From Hyalella azteca (taxonomy: Eukaryota; Arthropoda; Malacostraca; Amphipoda; Hyalellidae): DNA of 64,000 nt. Shown in pieces: positions 51,101 to 61,400 of this stretch. Below the pieces are notes generated by a model. That model saw nothing but the letters and a program-made list of their open reading frames with translations. It was not told the origin of the DNA and did not search any database. Position 1 is the stretch's first letter; every line of letters starts with the position of its first letter. Made by a program: the position numbers and the translations under genes. The stretch covers positions 620,001-684,000 of the forward strand of contig NW_025944135.1 of the NCBI RefSeq assembly GCF_000764305.2. The letters run 5' to 3'.

Positions 51101-53639
51101 GATTTCATAAATTTTATGTTTTAATTTTATTGATTACGGTGTGAATTCTATAACGTTCGCCTATCCAACGCGTTTATTGAGCTCACTCGAATGAAATTTT
51201 GGCATTCAAAATCATTTTGGAATTAAAGATCTGTAATTATTTTACTAGGCTGTGGCATGTGGGAGATCCAGCTAAGCAAGAGGGAGATGTTGGTTGGCAT
51301 CGACAACGGTCTGCGGCAGTTCGAACAAGCTCGTCCAGAGCTGTTCAGGCATCTACGCCGCTGGGCGTCGCACGGTGTCACCATCGTCTGGATGCTACTT
51401 GATCCAGTCAGAGTGAGTTGATGCTCTGTGATCTAAGGCAACGTTCTTCAGCTTTCAGTTCAACATTTTTCGAGCATTTCCAACCCCAAAAAGCAAAAAA
51501 ACATACGTATTTCTGAAGCATTATCTTTTGATTATGTAACAATAGCCATACCGCGCGACAAAGTTGACTGATTTAAATTTTAATCGAAGTATTTATCGTT
51601 AAACGAGCTATTCTTTACAGAGGACAGCTCTGGCGGGTTGTTGCGAAGTCTCTTGACTGAAATCTATTCACGGTCTCAGATCGAAAGAATTTTTTTTGTA
51701 TTCTAAACTTGATCCCATGTTCATAAAAATTTATATATTGCAAATGAGGGAGATCACCGCCTTTTCCGAGTTCTCTTGAGCTTTAAAATAAGTTTTACCC
51801 CAGTTTACTACGATGCACTCCAAATGAACTCTGTTTAGAGATAGAAGATATTGATACTAAGAAATATCTATTGTTGCCAAATAAGATCATCATTTGGGAA
51901 AATGTTGATTGATTATACAAATTAAAACAATTGTGAGGAAATTATATAATTGAGACGAAAAATGTCATGCAGCTTCCCTAACCCAAGTTTTAAGCGTTCT
52001 GGCATCCTTCGAGCAGAGCATGGCTAAAAAGAAGTGAGATTATAATATTAATACATGTCACGATTTCGGGCGAAGTTCGAGGGTTGTAAGGTTAATTTGT
52101 TGATAGTAATAAGCTTATAAATCCAAGGTGAATTATATTTAACCTAATCTTCACCAAGTTTTATGGTAATTATCTTTTATAACAAGAAAATGATCACAAT
52201 GAACAATTAAAAACTTTTTGCGGCTTGAGTAACTCCTCCGTAAAATGTTTCCAAATAATTAATCGTTGTTACGCTTAACCTATTTGCCAAAATAGGGGTA
52301 AATTATGGGAATTTGTTATTATTGATATACCGGAACACATCTTTTCTGCCCAAGAACGTGTTTTCCCTTTGCTGGCAAAACACACTCTTCTGATTACGTT
52401 TTATATGGAGGAGTACTAACATCACCATAAATTGATACTTACTTATAATTAATTCTAATCTCAGCTCAAACAACAAATAACACATGATTTTAAGGCTAGA
52501 TCGAGGTTTTTGTAGAATACTTGCTCTGTCGTGGTCATTTATCACATTTCTCAGCAGGCCAGGGTTTTAAAAATCCCACAGTGAATTTCGGATTCCTTTA
52601 CAGAAAGCTTATATGTGCCCCCACTAGGGTTACTTATTCGTATCCTTTAAGAACAAGCTTCTCCGTATCCCCATGTAATATTTACATGGGGATACAATTA
52701 AAATAAACTTATTCGTTTCCCGCAGGACAAGCTGGTGAAGAGTAACGGGCAGCCGCTGGTAGACTCTCCTCACCCGTTCAGTGACAGTCTCTACTCGTGG
52801 CTTAACTCCATCCTGGCGCTCGCCCTGCTGCCGGTCATACGCGAAGGTGCATTCAAAGGACCATTCGTGAATTATATATGTATAAATTATTGTCCATTAC
52901 ACGTAATTAATTTATTTGACCTATCTGTATCTTTTTCAAAATATACACTCCTACTTTCCATAAGAATTTGAATCTATATCATACTATCAAGTGCCACAAA
53001 ATTTCTTTGTTCGTTGAACACTTATGCCGTGTGCAATACTTTGATGCGTGGGAATTTTGCATTCGCATATGAATTTTTCTCTGGATCAACTCCTAGAAAG
53101 CGCGAAAAAGCCTAAACATTTTTTAATAAAGTTGCGTGTGCGTTGAAAAACGAACAATAAGGAACCTCTCGCTCCGTCGTGTTTCACTAAAAAGTTATAT
53201 GAAAAGTTATATGAAGGCACTGATTGAGTTAGTTAATGAGATGAACGATGAGGTAAAATTTTCATGTATCGAACCTGATCCGACTCTCGCTACGCTTGTG
53301 TTTCGCTTAGAAGCATTGAAAAGGCATTGATGATATTGATTGATGAGTTAAACATTGAGTCAAATTTCTACAATACATCCACAAATTGCAGGCACCCTGA
53401 TGATGTGGGATACCGGGTTTCCCGTGAGCGTTCGAGCTAACGACGACTGTGCCAAGCTGATGCGCTACTCCACCGCGACGGATGCCTTCTCTTCCACCCC
53501 GGCCTGGCGCTGCTACGACTTTCTCCACGCTGGTCATCAGAGCTACCAAGTCTACGCACAGATGGTCCTTAACTACGCCTGTAATGATGTTATGGCAGAG
53601 CAATTAGCGGCGCAAACCGACCACTTATGCTGCTCTTAA
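40660..53639 (+). CDS. CASD1-like PC-esterase (SGNH-fold) type II membrane protein, composite of copies A and B
   Basis: Proposed CDS join: 40660-41571, 49169-49384 (or the equivalent 42747-42962), 50028-50556, 51249-51412, 52726-52846, 53392-53639. Every junction is GT/AG with matching phases, giving 729 residues. Residues 15-31 (NTAVLTAAVLFTVTLLY) form a signal anchor. A long basic, N-glycosylatable stem follows. The catalytic region starts with W-x-x-CGLHEYNYS and has FFGDSRARQL (Ser nucleophile block). Exon 4 carries CGMWEI...LVGID and TIVWMLLDPVR. The last exon has YDFLHAGHQSYQVYAQM, including a D-x-x-H pair as expected for the Ser-Asp-His triad. The GDSR(x)RQL and WxPxGCxxHxY-type blocks resemble the luminal domain of CASD1 sialate O-acetyltransferases. 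The CASD1 multi-membrane acyltransferase half is absent, so substrate is unknown. A Golgi luminal location is inferred. Confidence 0.75.
41374..41445 (+). repeat. 18-bp coding repeat in exon 1 (DMNISE-type)
   Basis: Four units of GACATGAATATCTCAGAA and variants, in frame. Copy B has three units at 47811-47864, so copy number differs between duplicates. Confidence 0.9.
42747..42962 (+). CDS. PC-esterase exon 2, copy A (GDSRARQL exon)
   Basis: 72 codons, phase 0 at both ends, acceptor TTTTTTAAAG and donor GAT followed by GTATGA. Encodes VDGKLPWLPCGLHEY through FFGDSRARQLMGDL to KPKYNPD. Differs from copy B exon 2 by one synonymous base (AGG versus CGG for Arg). Confidence 0.88.
43014..43312. 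other. Copy A-specific filler replacing exons 3-4
   Basis: A and B are alignable up to CATAAATAGTGATTC (A 43013, B 49435) and again from about A 43312 / B 51539. Between these, A has about 300 bp of GC-richer sequence with no counterpart, where B has exons 3 and 4. It has the look of a retroelement 3' fragment (CTATGTCCCAAACAAATACT), but no ORF is recognised. Confidence 0.65.
44030..44171. mobile_element. Copy A-specific short insertion with (GGAC/AGAC)n
   Basis: Absent at the matching point in copy B (about 52195). Contains the tract GGACGGACAGACGGACAGAC and inverted ends AGCGCATTTTCTC (44069-44081) and GAGAAAATGCGCT (44157-44169). Resembles small non-autonomous elements carrying a tetranucleotide tract. 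Confidence 0.55.
44645..44676. repeat. (TA)n-rich microsatellite
   Basis: TATATATATAG-type tract in a copy A intron, absent from the corresponding part of copy B. Confidence 0.85.
44998..45123 (+). CDS. PC-esterase exon 5, copy A, truncated and fused to downstream sequence
   Basis: The acceptor TTGCGTCTCGCAG is intact. The first 90 bp match copy B exon 5 with about 7 differences (L/V and S/Y replacements). At 45087/45088 the sequence jumps to what lies at about 54171 in copy B, downstream of the gene, adding MSYRPSSCITR and a stop. Confidence 0.75.
   Translation, partial: DKLVKSNGQPLLDSPHPFSDSLSSWLNSILMSYRPSSCITR
45400..45800 (+). pseudogene. Decayed coding fragment, copy A
   Basis: Frames broken by stops and shifts read SFGKENKRSAALLQKKDDVE, then GEIFQEDCIYVPVQRPNDDE and VVIEYNGQKYAGKIVS, then KKINSPKID and FHVPELNNY. 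The same remnant lies at 54412-54815, so it predates the duplication. It looks like the C-terminal part of a transposon-associated or retroposed protein; the family is not certain. Confidence 0.4.
47697..47981 (+). pseudogene. PC-esterase exon 1, copy B, lacking its 5' part
   Basis: Homology to copy A exon 1 begins at GAATCAGCCAACGTTCC. The ATG, anchor and most of the stem are missing, and an in-frame TAG lies just upstream. The 3' end and donor (CCCAG followed by GTGATG) are intact. Without a new upstream exon it cannot begin a secreted protein. Confidence 0.75.
49169..49384 (+). CDS. PC-esterase exon 2, copy B (GDSRARQL exon)
   Basis: 72 codons identical in protein sequence to copy A exon 2. 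Acceptor TTTCAAACAG, donor GAT followed by GTATGA, phase 0 at both ends. Next to exon 3 in normal order. Confidence 0.88.
50028..50556 (+). CDS. PC-esterase exon 3 (copy B only)
   Basis: Acceptor TTTTTGAGCAG, donor ATAA followed by GTGAGT, phase 0 to phase 1. Encodes KPIAMTANMFRIMVDYYESN, a Ser/Lys-rich low-complexity insert, then LIRLKFHVAVYPH and LPSMIIIS, a hydrophobic strand leading into exon 4. Confidence 0.85.
51249..51412 (+). CDS. PC-esterase exon 4 (copy B only)
   Basis: Acceptor TTTTACTAG, donor AGA followed by GTGAGT, phase 1 to 0. Encodes SCGMWEIQLSKREMLVGIDN and TIVWMLLDPVR, a strand-helix-strand pattern typical of the SGNH core. Confidence 0.85.
52726..52846 (+). CDS. PC-esterase exon 5 (copy B, complete)
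   Basis: Acceptor TTTCCCGCAG, donor GAAG followed by GTGCAT, phase 0 to 1. Encodes DKLVKSNGQPLVDSPHPFSD to LALLPVIRE. Confidence 0.82.
53392..53639 (+). CDS. PC-esterase exon 6 (copy B): C-terminus with D-x-x-H
   Basis: Acceptor ACAAATTGCAG, split Gly codon. Encodes TLMMWDTGFPVSVRANDDC, WRCYDFLHAGHQSYQVYAQM and a Cys-rich tail ending CCS-TAA. The DFLH segment is the likely Asp-His part of the catalytic triad. Confidence 0.85.
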
Positions 53640-54411
53640 CTTCAACGGAAAAAATCAATGAACTTTTTAATGGGATTTTAAATGATAAATTTGCTTTCAT
53701 GTGTTAAATATTTCAATTATGATAGTATATTTCGAACTGTATATTTATTCTACTTCTATTTATTTTAGGCAGCTTGTATTTTTGTTTGCATGTTTTGTTT
53801 GACAATAAAGGAGCGAGTCCTACGTTGCCTAACTGGGCATTCGACGGCGAGTAAATTCGGTACTCTCAACTGGGGTAAGACTGGCCCTTGAATGCACAGT
53901 GAATCGTAAATTATGCAAACTAAATTTTCGCCTATAAATGCTAAGGTAATCAGGCTACTTGCCTGCTTTGTGGCAAGTACGATATATATTAAACCAAACA
54001 AATTGAAACACTAACCAAATGCGTTACATCGGAATGTTGCGCGGTAAACATGAACGCCGGTGAACGACATGGCGAGGTCTCTACTTGAAATGTGTTCCTT
54101 TACAGGCTAAGAGTAGCATTGGCCTAAAGTTAGAAAATGTTTTTTTTTTGTGCTGTAGTGTTATAATGTGACGAGTTATCGACCTAGTTCATGCATCACA
54201 AGATAGGTCGCACCACTGACTTGCTTGTTGCTGATCTTTGGGTTTAGTTCCATATATATCGACCACACCAGTGCTGCTCCATATTCACAATGAGAAAATC
54301 GTGAAATTTGTTAACCCCAAATTTTTGGTTTTGCCTGATGGTGTATTAACTCCGTTACATATTTTATTTACGCAATAATGCTTCTTACATCATTAAAAAA
54401 ATCATGATTAT

Positions 54412-54815
54412 AGGAACAAAGTTTCGGAAAGGAAAACAAAAAAATGCAGCTCTTCTTCAGAAGAAAGATGATGTTGAGATGACATTAAAGACTGTCGCAA
54501 AAGCGAAACCTTTTCTCATTTAGGAGAAATATTTCAAGAAGATTGTATATATGTTCCTGTTCACCAGCCTAATGATGACGAGATTAAAGTTGAATTGAAA
54601 CTTGAACACTTTGCTGTTGATATCTTTGTGGTTATTGAATATAATGGACAGAAATACGCTGGCAAAATTGTCAGCTAATTTGAAGAAGGACTTTCAGCCG
54701 AATGCGCTGGCCATAAAAATAGGATTGCCTAACGAGACGCAGTTTGGAAGAAGATAAATTCTCCAAAAATCGATTGAAAAGGGAACCAGTTTCATGTGCC
54801 AGAATTAAACAACTA
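54412..54815 (+). pseudogene. Decayed coding fragment, copy B
   Basis: Counterpart of 45400-45800: GEIFQEDCIYVPVHQPNDDE and VVIEYNGQKYAGKIVS, with the same frame breaks. It lies downstream of the esterase stop codon. Confidence 0.4.
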
Positions 54816-55430
54816 TGCGTGATGTGAAATAATTTTTCTCTACAATTTACAATACACTGTTATTCACGAAATTGAATTTGTTACATTTATTTCAATTTCC
54901 TATAGCATTTGATATAAGTTTTTGAAATAAAATCGAAAAACAAGAATCTGATATATCTGAGGGTAATTTTATCTCGTCTAATTTCAACCTTATCACTATT
55001 AAACATATGCTTCTTATGTTTAAATGTATGGCACTAAGTTTCCCCTATTAGTTTTGGCCCAAACAGCAAAAACAAATCGTGATAATATTTAAAAGTGATT
55101 GAGAGGTCTCAATATGTGTTTGATTGAATGAATAAAGATTGATTTACACATTAGATCACATTGAAAACTTACATAATCTATGGCATAAAACATTGAGCTG
55201 ACAAAACCATGAAAAAAGCAGCAACCTACTGTCAGTCAGGCAAATTTCCAAAATTTCCCACGTCATCACCATAACCCTAGTTTGTATGTGAGTTACCTGA
55301 AAATTTGGAAATCACGCTCAGTGGAAATGGCTTCCAAAAAAAACCACCAAAGACCCCAGTTGGAATGTGGGGGCTACGTTATCATTTTCAATCATCAATC
55401 ATGCATCTGGACATAATTCCTTACACAGCA

Positions 55431-56441
55431 TCACCCCACGCCATGCCCAAAAATTTGAATATGCGCCTTTAGATTTTAGATGAAAGTTTTGACTTGGAGA
55501 GCTAAATTAATGCTCTTTCCGCATTTCTGCAAAAAAGTAGCCTTATTTATTCAATTATTTAATATAACTTTATTAAGTTTTAGTTAGATAGTCACCGACT
55601 TTACATACGAATTTTAATTATATTGATTTTTTCGAATTATTGACCGCATTGAATAGATTACTAAACTGTGACTAGCTTTTCAGTATGCAATTTTTGGAAA
55701 CCCCGTAAGAGAACATTTAACTTATTGTTCATTCTCCTCGAAGTGGCGTGAGAAATTCAAATTACTTAATTTTTCTCTCTCTGCTCGCGAAAAGCTTAAA
55801 TTTGGGTCAATTTACCCGAGCTGACGTCGAAAAATGGAATGTCTAGGGGCAAAGTCTAAGTCTTAAGTCTAAGTCAAAGTCTAAATGGAAAGTCTCAGAC
55901 AAAGTCTAAGAGCAACGAAAACTTTTCTAAAGTAGTAGTATGAGTTAAGTAAGAGTAGTGCGCTTAAACATGACCATGCAATGTGACCATCAATATGGTA
56001 GGAAAAATATTTAATATGTCAATATCAACTCAAAACTGATATTGATTGAAAAAATGTATGATTAATTACTCCAATCAATCAAGTTTCATTAAGAGTACGA
56101 TCTGAATTTAAATGATAAATTTAACGAGGTCAAAGTGTCTTTCATTGCACGGTATTAATACTATCCTAGAGATTAATAATAACCAACCTACGTCACTAAT
56201 AATGACATTACAACACAAGGGTTCCCGCGCAAGACCGAGTGAATTGATTGATATTGGTAATCGTAACTGATTTGACTTCTATTTCCATGATAATATTATT
56301 AAACAATTGAAATGAATCTGCACCCATATTCGAGATGTGCATGTAATTCTATTTTCTATATATCAATATAACATTTGATTTATATATTATATATAACAAG
56401 TAACAAATTGATATAATTTTAATTTTTGAATTAAACAATAT
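55431..56441. mobile_element. Copy B-specific insertion of about 1 kb
   Basis: The sequences around 46430 in A (ACATAGCATTATTACAATGAG) are split in B by about 1 kb of AT-rich sequence that begins CACCCCACGCCATGCCC. No terminal repeats or ORF were found, so its class is unknown. It could equally be a deletion from A. Confidence 0.55.
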
Positions 56442-56940
56442 TACAATGAGATCGAACGTCTTGTTTTAGAATTATGTTGAATTTAAAATACGCTGTAAAA
56501 ATACCAGCAAAACCTTATTCTATCGACACCAAAAATTCACGTCTAGTAGCCATCAAGATTTCTTAAATTTAAGTGACATCTATTTACAATACAGCTACAA
56601 AATATCATAGTATAAAATATAATAAAATTGTTAAATTCGCATTTAATATCTTATTGAAGTTTCAAACTCTAATATTAAAATCACCATACATTTGTACGGC
56701 AGCAACATTTATTCAGTATATATGTTGCATATATATTTTATTTATGTGAAATTGAAAATATTAAATTTCACATATATTAAATTTCATTAAAAACTTTGAA
56801 AAATACTTCTCAGTGGTAAAAGTTTACAAGCATGCTGATGGCTCCACTTATGTCGTTTCAATTTCAAGGATCTCATAAGCGTTGCATTTTTTAAACGAAA
56901 TCCTCGGTTCTAACAAATCCTGTTGTACTTACATACTTGA

Positions 56941-58160
56941 AATTGTTACTCGATAGGTTTTTAGTTACTTCGTTCGTTTAACTGGTTATTTACATCTAAT
57001 CTCTTCCGTTAAAATTGGGGTGTTCTCTTGAGTGTACTCGTATTCCTAAAGTTATGAATTTATGATGGAGCGCGTCTCCATAACATTTTCAATGATAATT
57101 GTGTTGTTGCTTGGCGTTCTCTTGGCTTTTAAATGCTTAGCTAATTTGCGAGCTATACAAAGAAATTATACATATTCACTTATTACTTTAAAAATGTATA
57201 AAAGTAGTACCCTTCTTTTACTTTGAGAATCGTTATAATGTAATTATGTTCAAAATAAGTAACATGTAGGTATACCTGTCACAATGATTAGACCATATCG
57301 GGATATAACATTTAGTTTTCAGATGTTATTGGTTGCACTTGAGCAATATCGTACATGAATGTTCCTTCAAAATGACAATGAGCAATTTCCGTATCAAGTT
57401 ACCTATCATATGATGTCCTTCTATAAAACTTTGCGTTTAGTTTAGTCACCTGTCAGCAAGTATTTCTTAATAGCCACCATGTCTTCTCAGCAATTTCAAT
57501 TCGTAATTAAATGCGTGCTTTCGACCCACTTTTTATAAGCACACCTTGTAGATCATCATGAGCCTTTTCTTGAAATATTACAGACTATATAATAATGGCA
57601 TTAAATTATTACAGACTACGGAATTACATAAAATTATTTGAGACTCTAATAATAAGTCTAACATGAGCCTTAAAATATAAGTACGACAATAATAAAAGAA
57701 TCGTCAGCTACAGGTAGTAAGCGACCTTCATGCCTGTAACAAATTAAACCATACGTATTCAGATAACAACAGACTATCATGTTTTTATTAAGTTCTTTAA
57801 AGCTTTAACAGATTCATAGCAGAGAATATCTTCTCAATTAATCCCAAGAACAATGGATGATTTCTTTAGAATGCATACGACAGAACAAACTTATAAACTT
57901 TTTCTTAAAAACAAATAACAGAATTAACTTTTAGTTAACCCTTTCATTTATATACTGGTATGATATAAATTTCGGCAAAGAATTTCCTACTTACGTTGAA
58001 AACGGCTCTAGCCTGTGGGTTCCAGCTCATTTGTAATGACCTTGTCATTTAATACTGCAACGGACGGATAAAACTGAAGCTCAGTGAAAAAATAAACTAA
58101 AAGAGAGCGAACAACTTTTTAAAGTAACGCCATGGAAAGCGAGTGAGAAGGCTCTTATCA
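56941..58160. other. Gene-free stretch between esterase and TRPA1
   Basis: AT-rich. The two genes converge here (plus-strand esterase, minus-strand TRPA1). No coding segment seen. Confidence 0.5.
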
Positions 58161-58306
58161 CTGCTCATCTCTGTCCTGCTTGATCCCCTTCACTGCTTGG
58201 CAGTTCGTGCGGGCTCTTCTTCCTGCTCATCTCTGTCCTGCTTGATCCCCTTCACTGCTTGACAGTTCGTGCTGGCTCTTCTTCCTGCTCATCTTTGTCC
58301 TGCTTA
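58161..58306 (-). repeat. 62-bp repeat of the TRPA1 C-terminus and stop codon
   Basis: About 2.3 units with exact 62-bp spacing (unit starts at 58161, 58223 and 58285 on the plus strand). Each carries the codons for QDKDEQEEEPARTVKQ and TGA. The first stop is used, so the extra copies lie in the 3' UTR. Confidence 0.9.
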
Positions 58307-58422
58307 ATCACCGCGACCAGAGTGGCGAGCAGAGCGTGTGTTTTGCTACTCTGCGACCGAAGCTCCTCGACCTGAGCGCTCAACTCTGCAACGCTCTGGT
58401 TCAAACGTTCCACTTCGCCCAT
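58252..58422 (-). CDS. TrpA1: TRPA1 last exon: coiled coil and stop
   Basis: 56 codons plus TGA. Acceptor TTTTTTACACGCAACAG. Encodes MGEVERLNQSVAELSAQVEE with hydrophobic residues at heptad spacing, then DKDEQEEEPARTVKQ and a stop. The tail and stop are duplicated downstream. Confidence 0.8.
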   Translation of the reverse strand: MGEVERLNQSVAELSAQVEELRSQSSKTHALLATLVAVIKQDKDEQEEEPARTVKQ

Positions 58423-61400
58423 CTGTTGCGTGTAAAAAATCACAAGAATTTTTAAAGTGTATGATTTAAACGAGATTTTTTCTAAAAGTATTGCATTAGA
58501 ATTGAGACAAATATTTTTTTTCTCTTACCACTAGATTATAAATCATTTGAGTAAAAAACTTCACCAAAGACGCGATAAATGCGGTTTGCAGCGTTTTAGT
58601 GATTAGAGAAAAATACTGCAAATTATTTTTACAAATTGTCTATAAAATATCGACACTTAATGTTTACACAACATAAAAGCGGAACCAGGCAATGCAGAAA
58701 TTACGCTATACATTAAAAGATATGTCATGGAAAAGATATACACATGAAATGCAAACAAAAAGCGTTAATCAACATTGATTCATTAGTTAATCATGACTTG
58801 CAAGAGAAAAAGCGGGACATGTAGAATAGGCAGAAAACTAAAAAGCATATTGAGGTTAAAAAATTGTATGACTTCCTTGAACTAGAAACAACACTGCATT
58901 CTTCAGTAAACGGAATTAAAAGTGAAATTAAATAGAATAATTTGAGAATAAGATTACCGGAACAGGTATATATGTGAAAAGTTATTATTTTGTACCAATA
59001 TTTACAAGATAAATAGATAAATTAATTTCAAATATTGCAAACAGACCATCCTCTGGACACGTCCATGAAGAACTCGAGTAACAAATTTTCGTTAGCTTGT
59101 TGTTTTGTTTGTTAGCTTGTAAGAAAACATCTTTAAAAAATAAGACTAATCTGATAAACAGTATTAATAAAAATGGCAAAATAGAATAGAGATGATTTTA
59201 ATTCAGAACAACTTCTTAATTTATAGTCAAATTTACCGAGAAGTGTTTTCTATTCCCAACAAAACCACATTTTTAGCATTGGAATTTAGGATATTTAATC
59301 AACAACACTTTTGAATAGCATGCATCATCCAACATAGCATGCAGCAAGTCAAGAAAAAAAAGCTGGTACCAGACAATCAGGCATATATCAAATCGAATTT
59401 AAATTATGCCTGAACAAGTTCTCCAAGTTAATATATGCCTGGTAAAGTCAAATTAAGTTTTCCATCAGAAGAATGGAATTATACCCCAGTAGAGACTTCC
59501 TAGATTGTTAGTTTCATGTGATACACGATAATTCTATTTGAATATTTCAATGAATTGTTAGAGGCGCAAGAAAGAAAGCTTGTTCAGTGGCAATTCATCC
59601 GTGTCACTGAGGCAGATTCACTTACATTGAACTTCTGTTAGTCTTCTAAATAAATAACAAACGATTAAGGCACTTTTTGAATTAGTAAAAAAATTCAACT
59701 ACAGGTATAAAATTTCAGGTCCATTCATTTTTACCAGCGAGTGGCAGCAAGCGAATAAATAGGCTTCCTCATATTGGCATTGAGGGCTACTGAAGAATGT
59801 ACAATAGTAGCTTTATAATATAAAATAATACAAACTTTTGTAAGATGGATAACGTCACATTCAAGAGGACAGAATTATACCGAACAATTAACCTGATCAT
59901 TCCTCACTGTGAATGTCTGCATTTAGAGGATAAATAATTAAACAATGAAGATAATTGAAGCACTCACATTAATATTTCGTTAATAAATGCGACGAAAACC
60001 AAGTATATTTATACCGTTGATTCAAATATGTGAACTTAATTTGTTATATAAAAAATTCTGAAAATGGACTTGTTATTTCATGCGATATGAGTATTACATG
60101 CAATCGTATCATCAAGCGAGCTAAAAGAATCCTGAATTAATTCCTTCTTTTTCTCACACAGTGTTTACCGTTTATTGCAAACAGTACTTGGTCATTTCAT
60201 TGTAAGAAATTAAGCACTCGATCTGCATTAACGCAATCTTCTATGAATTGAAGTGTGTTTGTAATTGGAATTGTGAATACATACGCGCTGAATTCCTTGA
60301 TATTGAACTTGTCTCTCACCTCATGGACCAGAAGCTTTTCCGTGATGCGAGGGTCCACTCTGTAGCCCTAAGCAAATAATCATCACAAAATTTATATTGA
60401 ATCTTTTTTATTTTGTCCAAAATTTGCCAGCGCTGCCACCCATGCATGGCGCTCATTATGAAAGCAGGATAATGGTCGTGGTATAGTGGGTAAAGGATTT
60501 AACACACTTCCACTGTGTGAAAGGAAGTGTGTGAAATAATTCACACACAAGGATGAGAAGGATTTCAGGTGATGAGAATGTTTTTATGATGGGGATGTGT
60601 TCTAAATTTTTTGTACCTTCTGCAAGTAGACCTACTAGTATGAAGACAAGGTTCTTGAAATTACAAGCGTTGGGAGATGGTCACAAATCCGAACTTATCC
60701 TTTTTACTTTGCCTTATTGGAGATATAAATGTTAAGATGAAACATTTCAGAATACAAAATTCTTGCAATACCAAGGGATAATTATAATTGGGCCAATAGA
60801 ATACCTAAACATCTTTGAGTCGATTTATTCTTTTATTGGCTATAATATTACAATTATTTGCAAAATTTCAAAATAAGCTTGATATTCCAATCACCAAAAT
60901 TTTCATACGAATAAGGCTCAGGATATTAATCTGATTTATTTGATTTCACCAATCAACTCGAAAATAATAAGATTGAGAGATGATGAAACCTTGGTGCACG
61001 GCTGGTGCAAAGTGCGTTACAAACAGGCAACGCATGCACCATCGGTTATCGTCTATAGTGCAAGGGTTGGCGCTGACATTTCAAGAGATCTGTTTTAAGC
61101 AGAAATTGAGATATGAAGCCAATGTTCGTGATGATAATGAACCGTTATATATGGTCCGGTGTAATCTTCAGGGTTGGGCTAGTTGCCAACCCCTTATTGT
61201 GTGCATGACGATCACATCACTGGAACTTAAACTAGTGATATTAATGCATCGCAGTTTTCTAATACCGAAGTAATTGATGTAAAACTATATTGTTGTGCTG
61301 TACAAGCCGTTAATGTGAGCGAGCAAAACTGACATAGGAAGTTACTAACAAGATTTTTTAGATTATCAATATAGTCGTGAATGAGATCGGCACGAACCAA

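Larger units (their letters stand above)
46991..56940 (+). repeat. Segmental tandem duplication, copy B
   Basis: Lies head to tail after copy A, with about 80 bp between. It has about 270 bp absent from A (about 47310-47575) and lacks the A segment 40375-41246 (promoter region, ATG and membrane anchor). It retains exons 3-6 and carries a roughly 1-kb insertion (55431-56441) absent from A. Confidence 0.9.
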
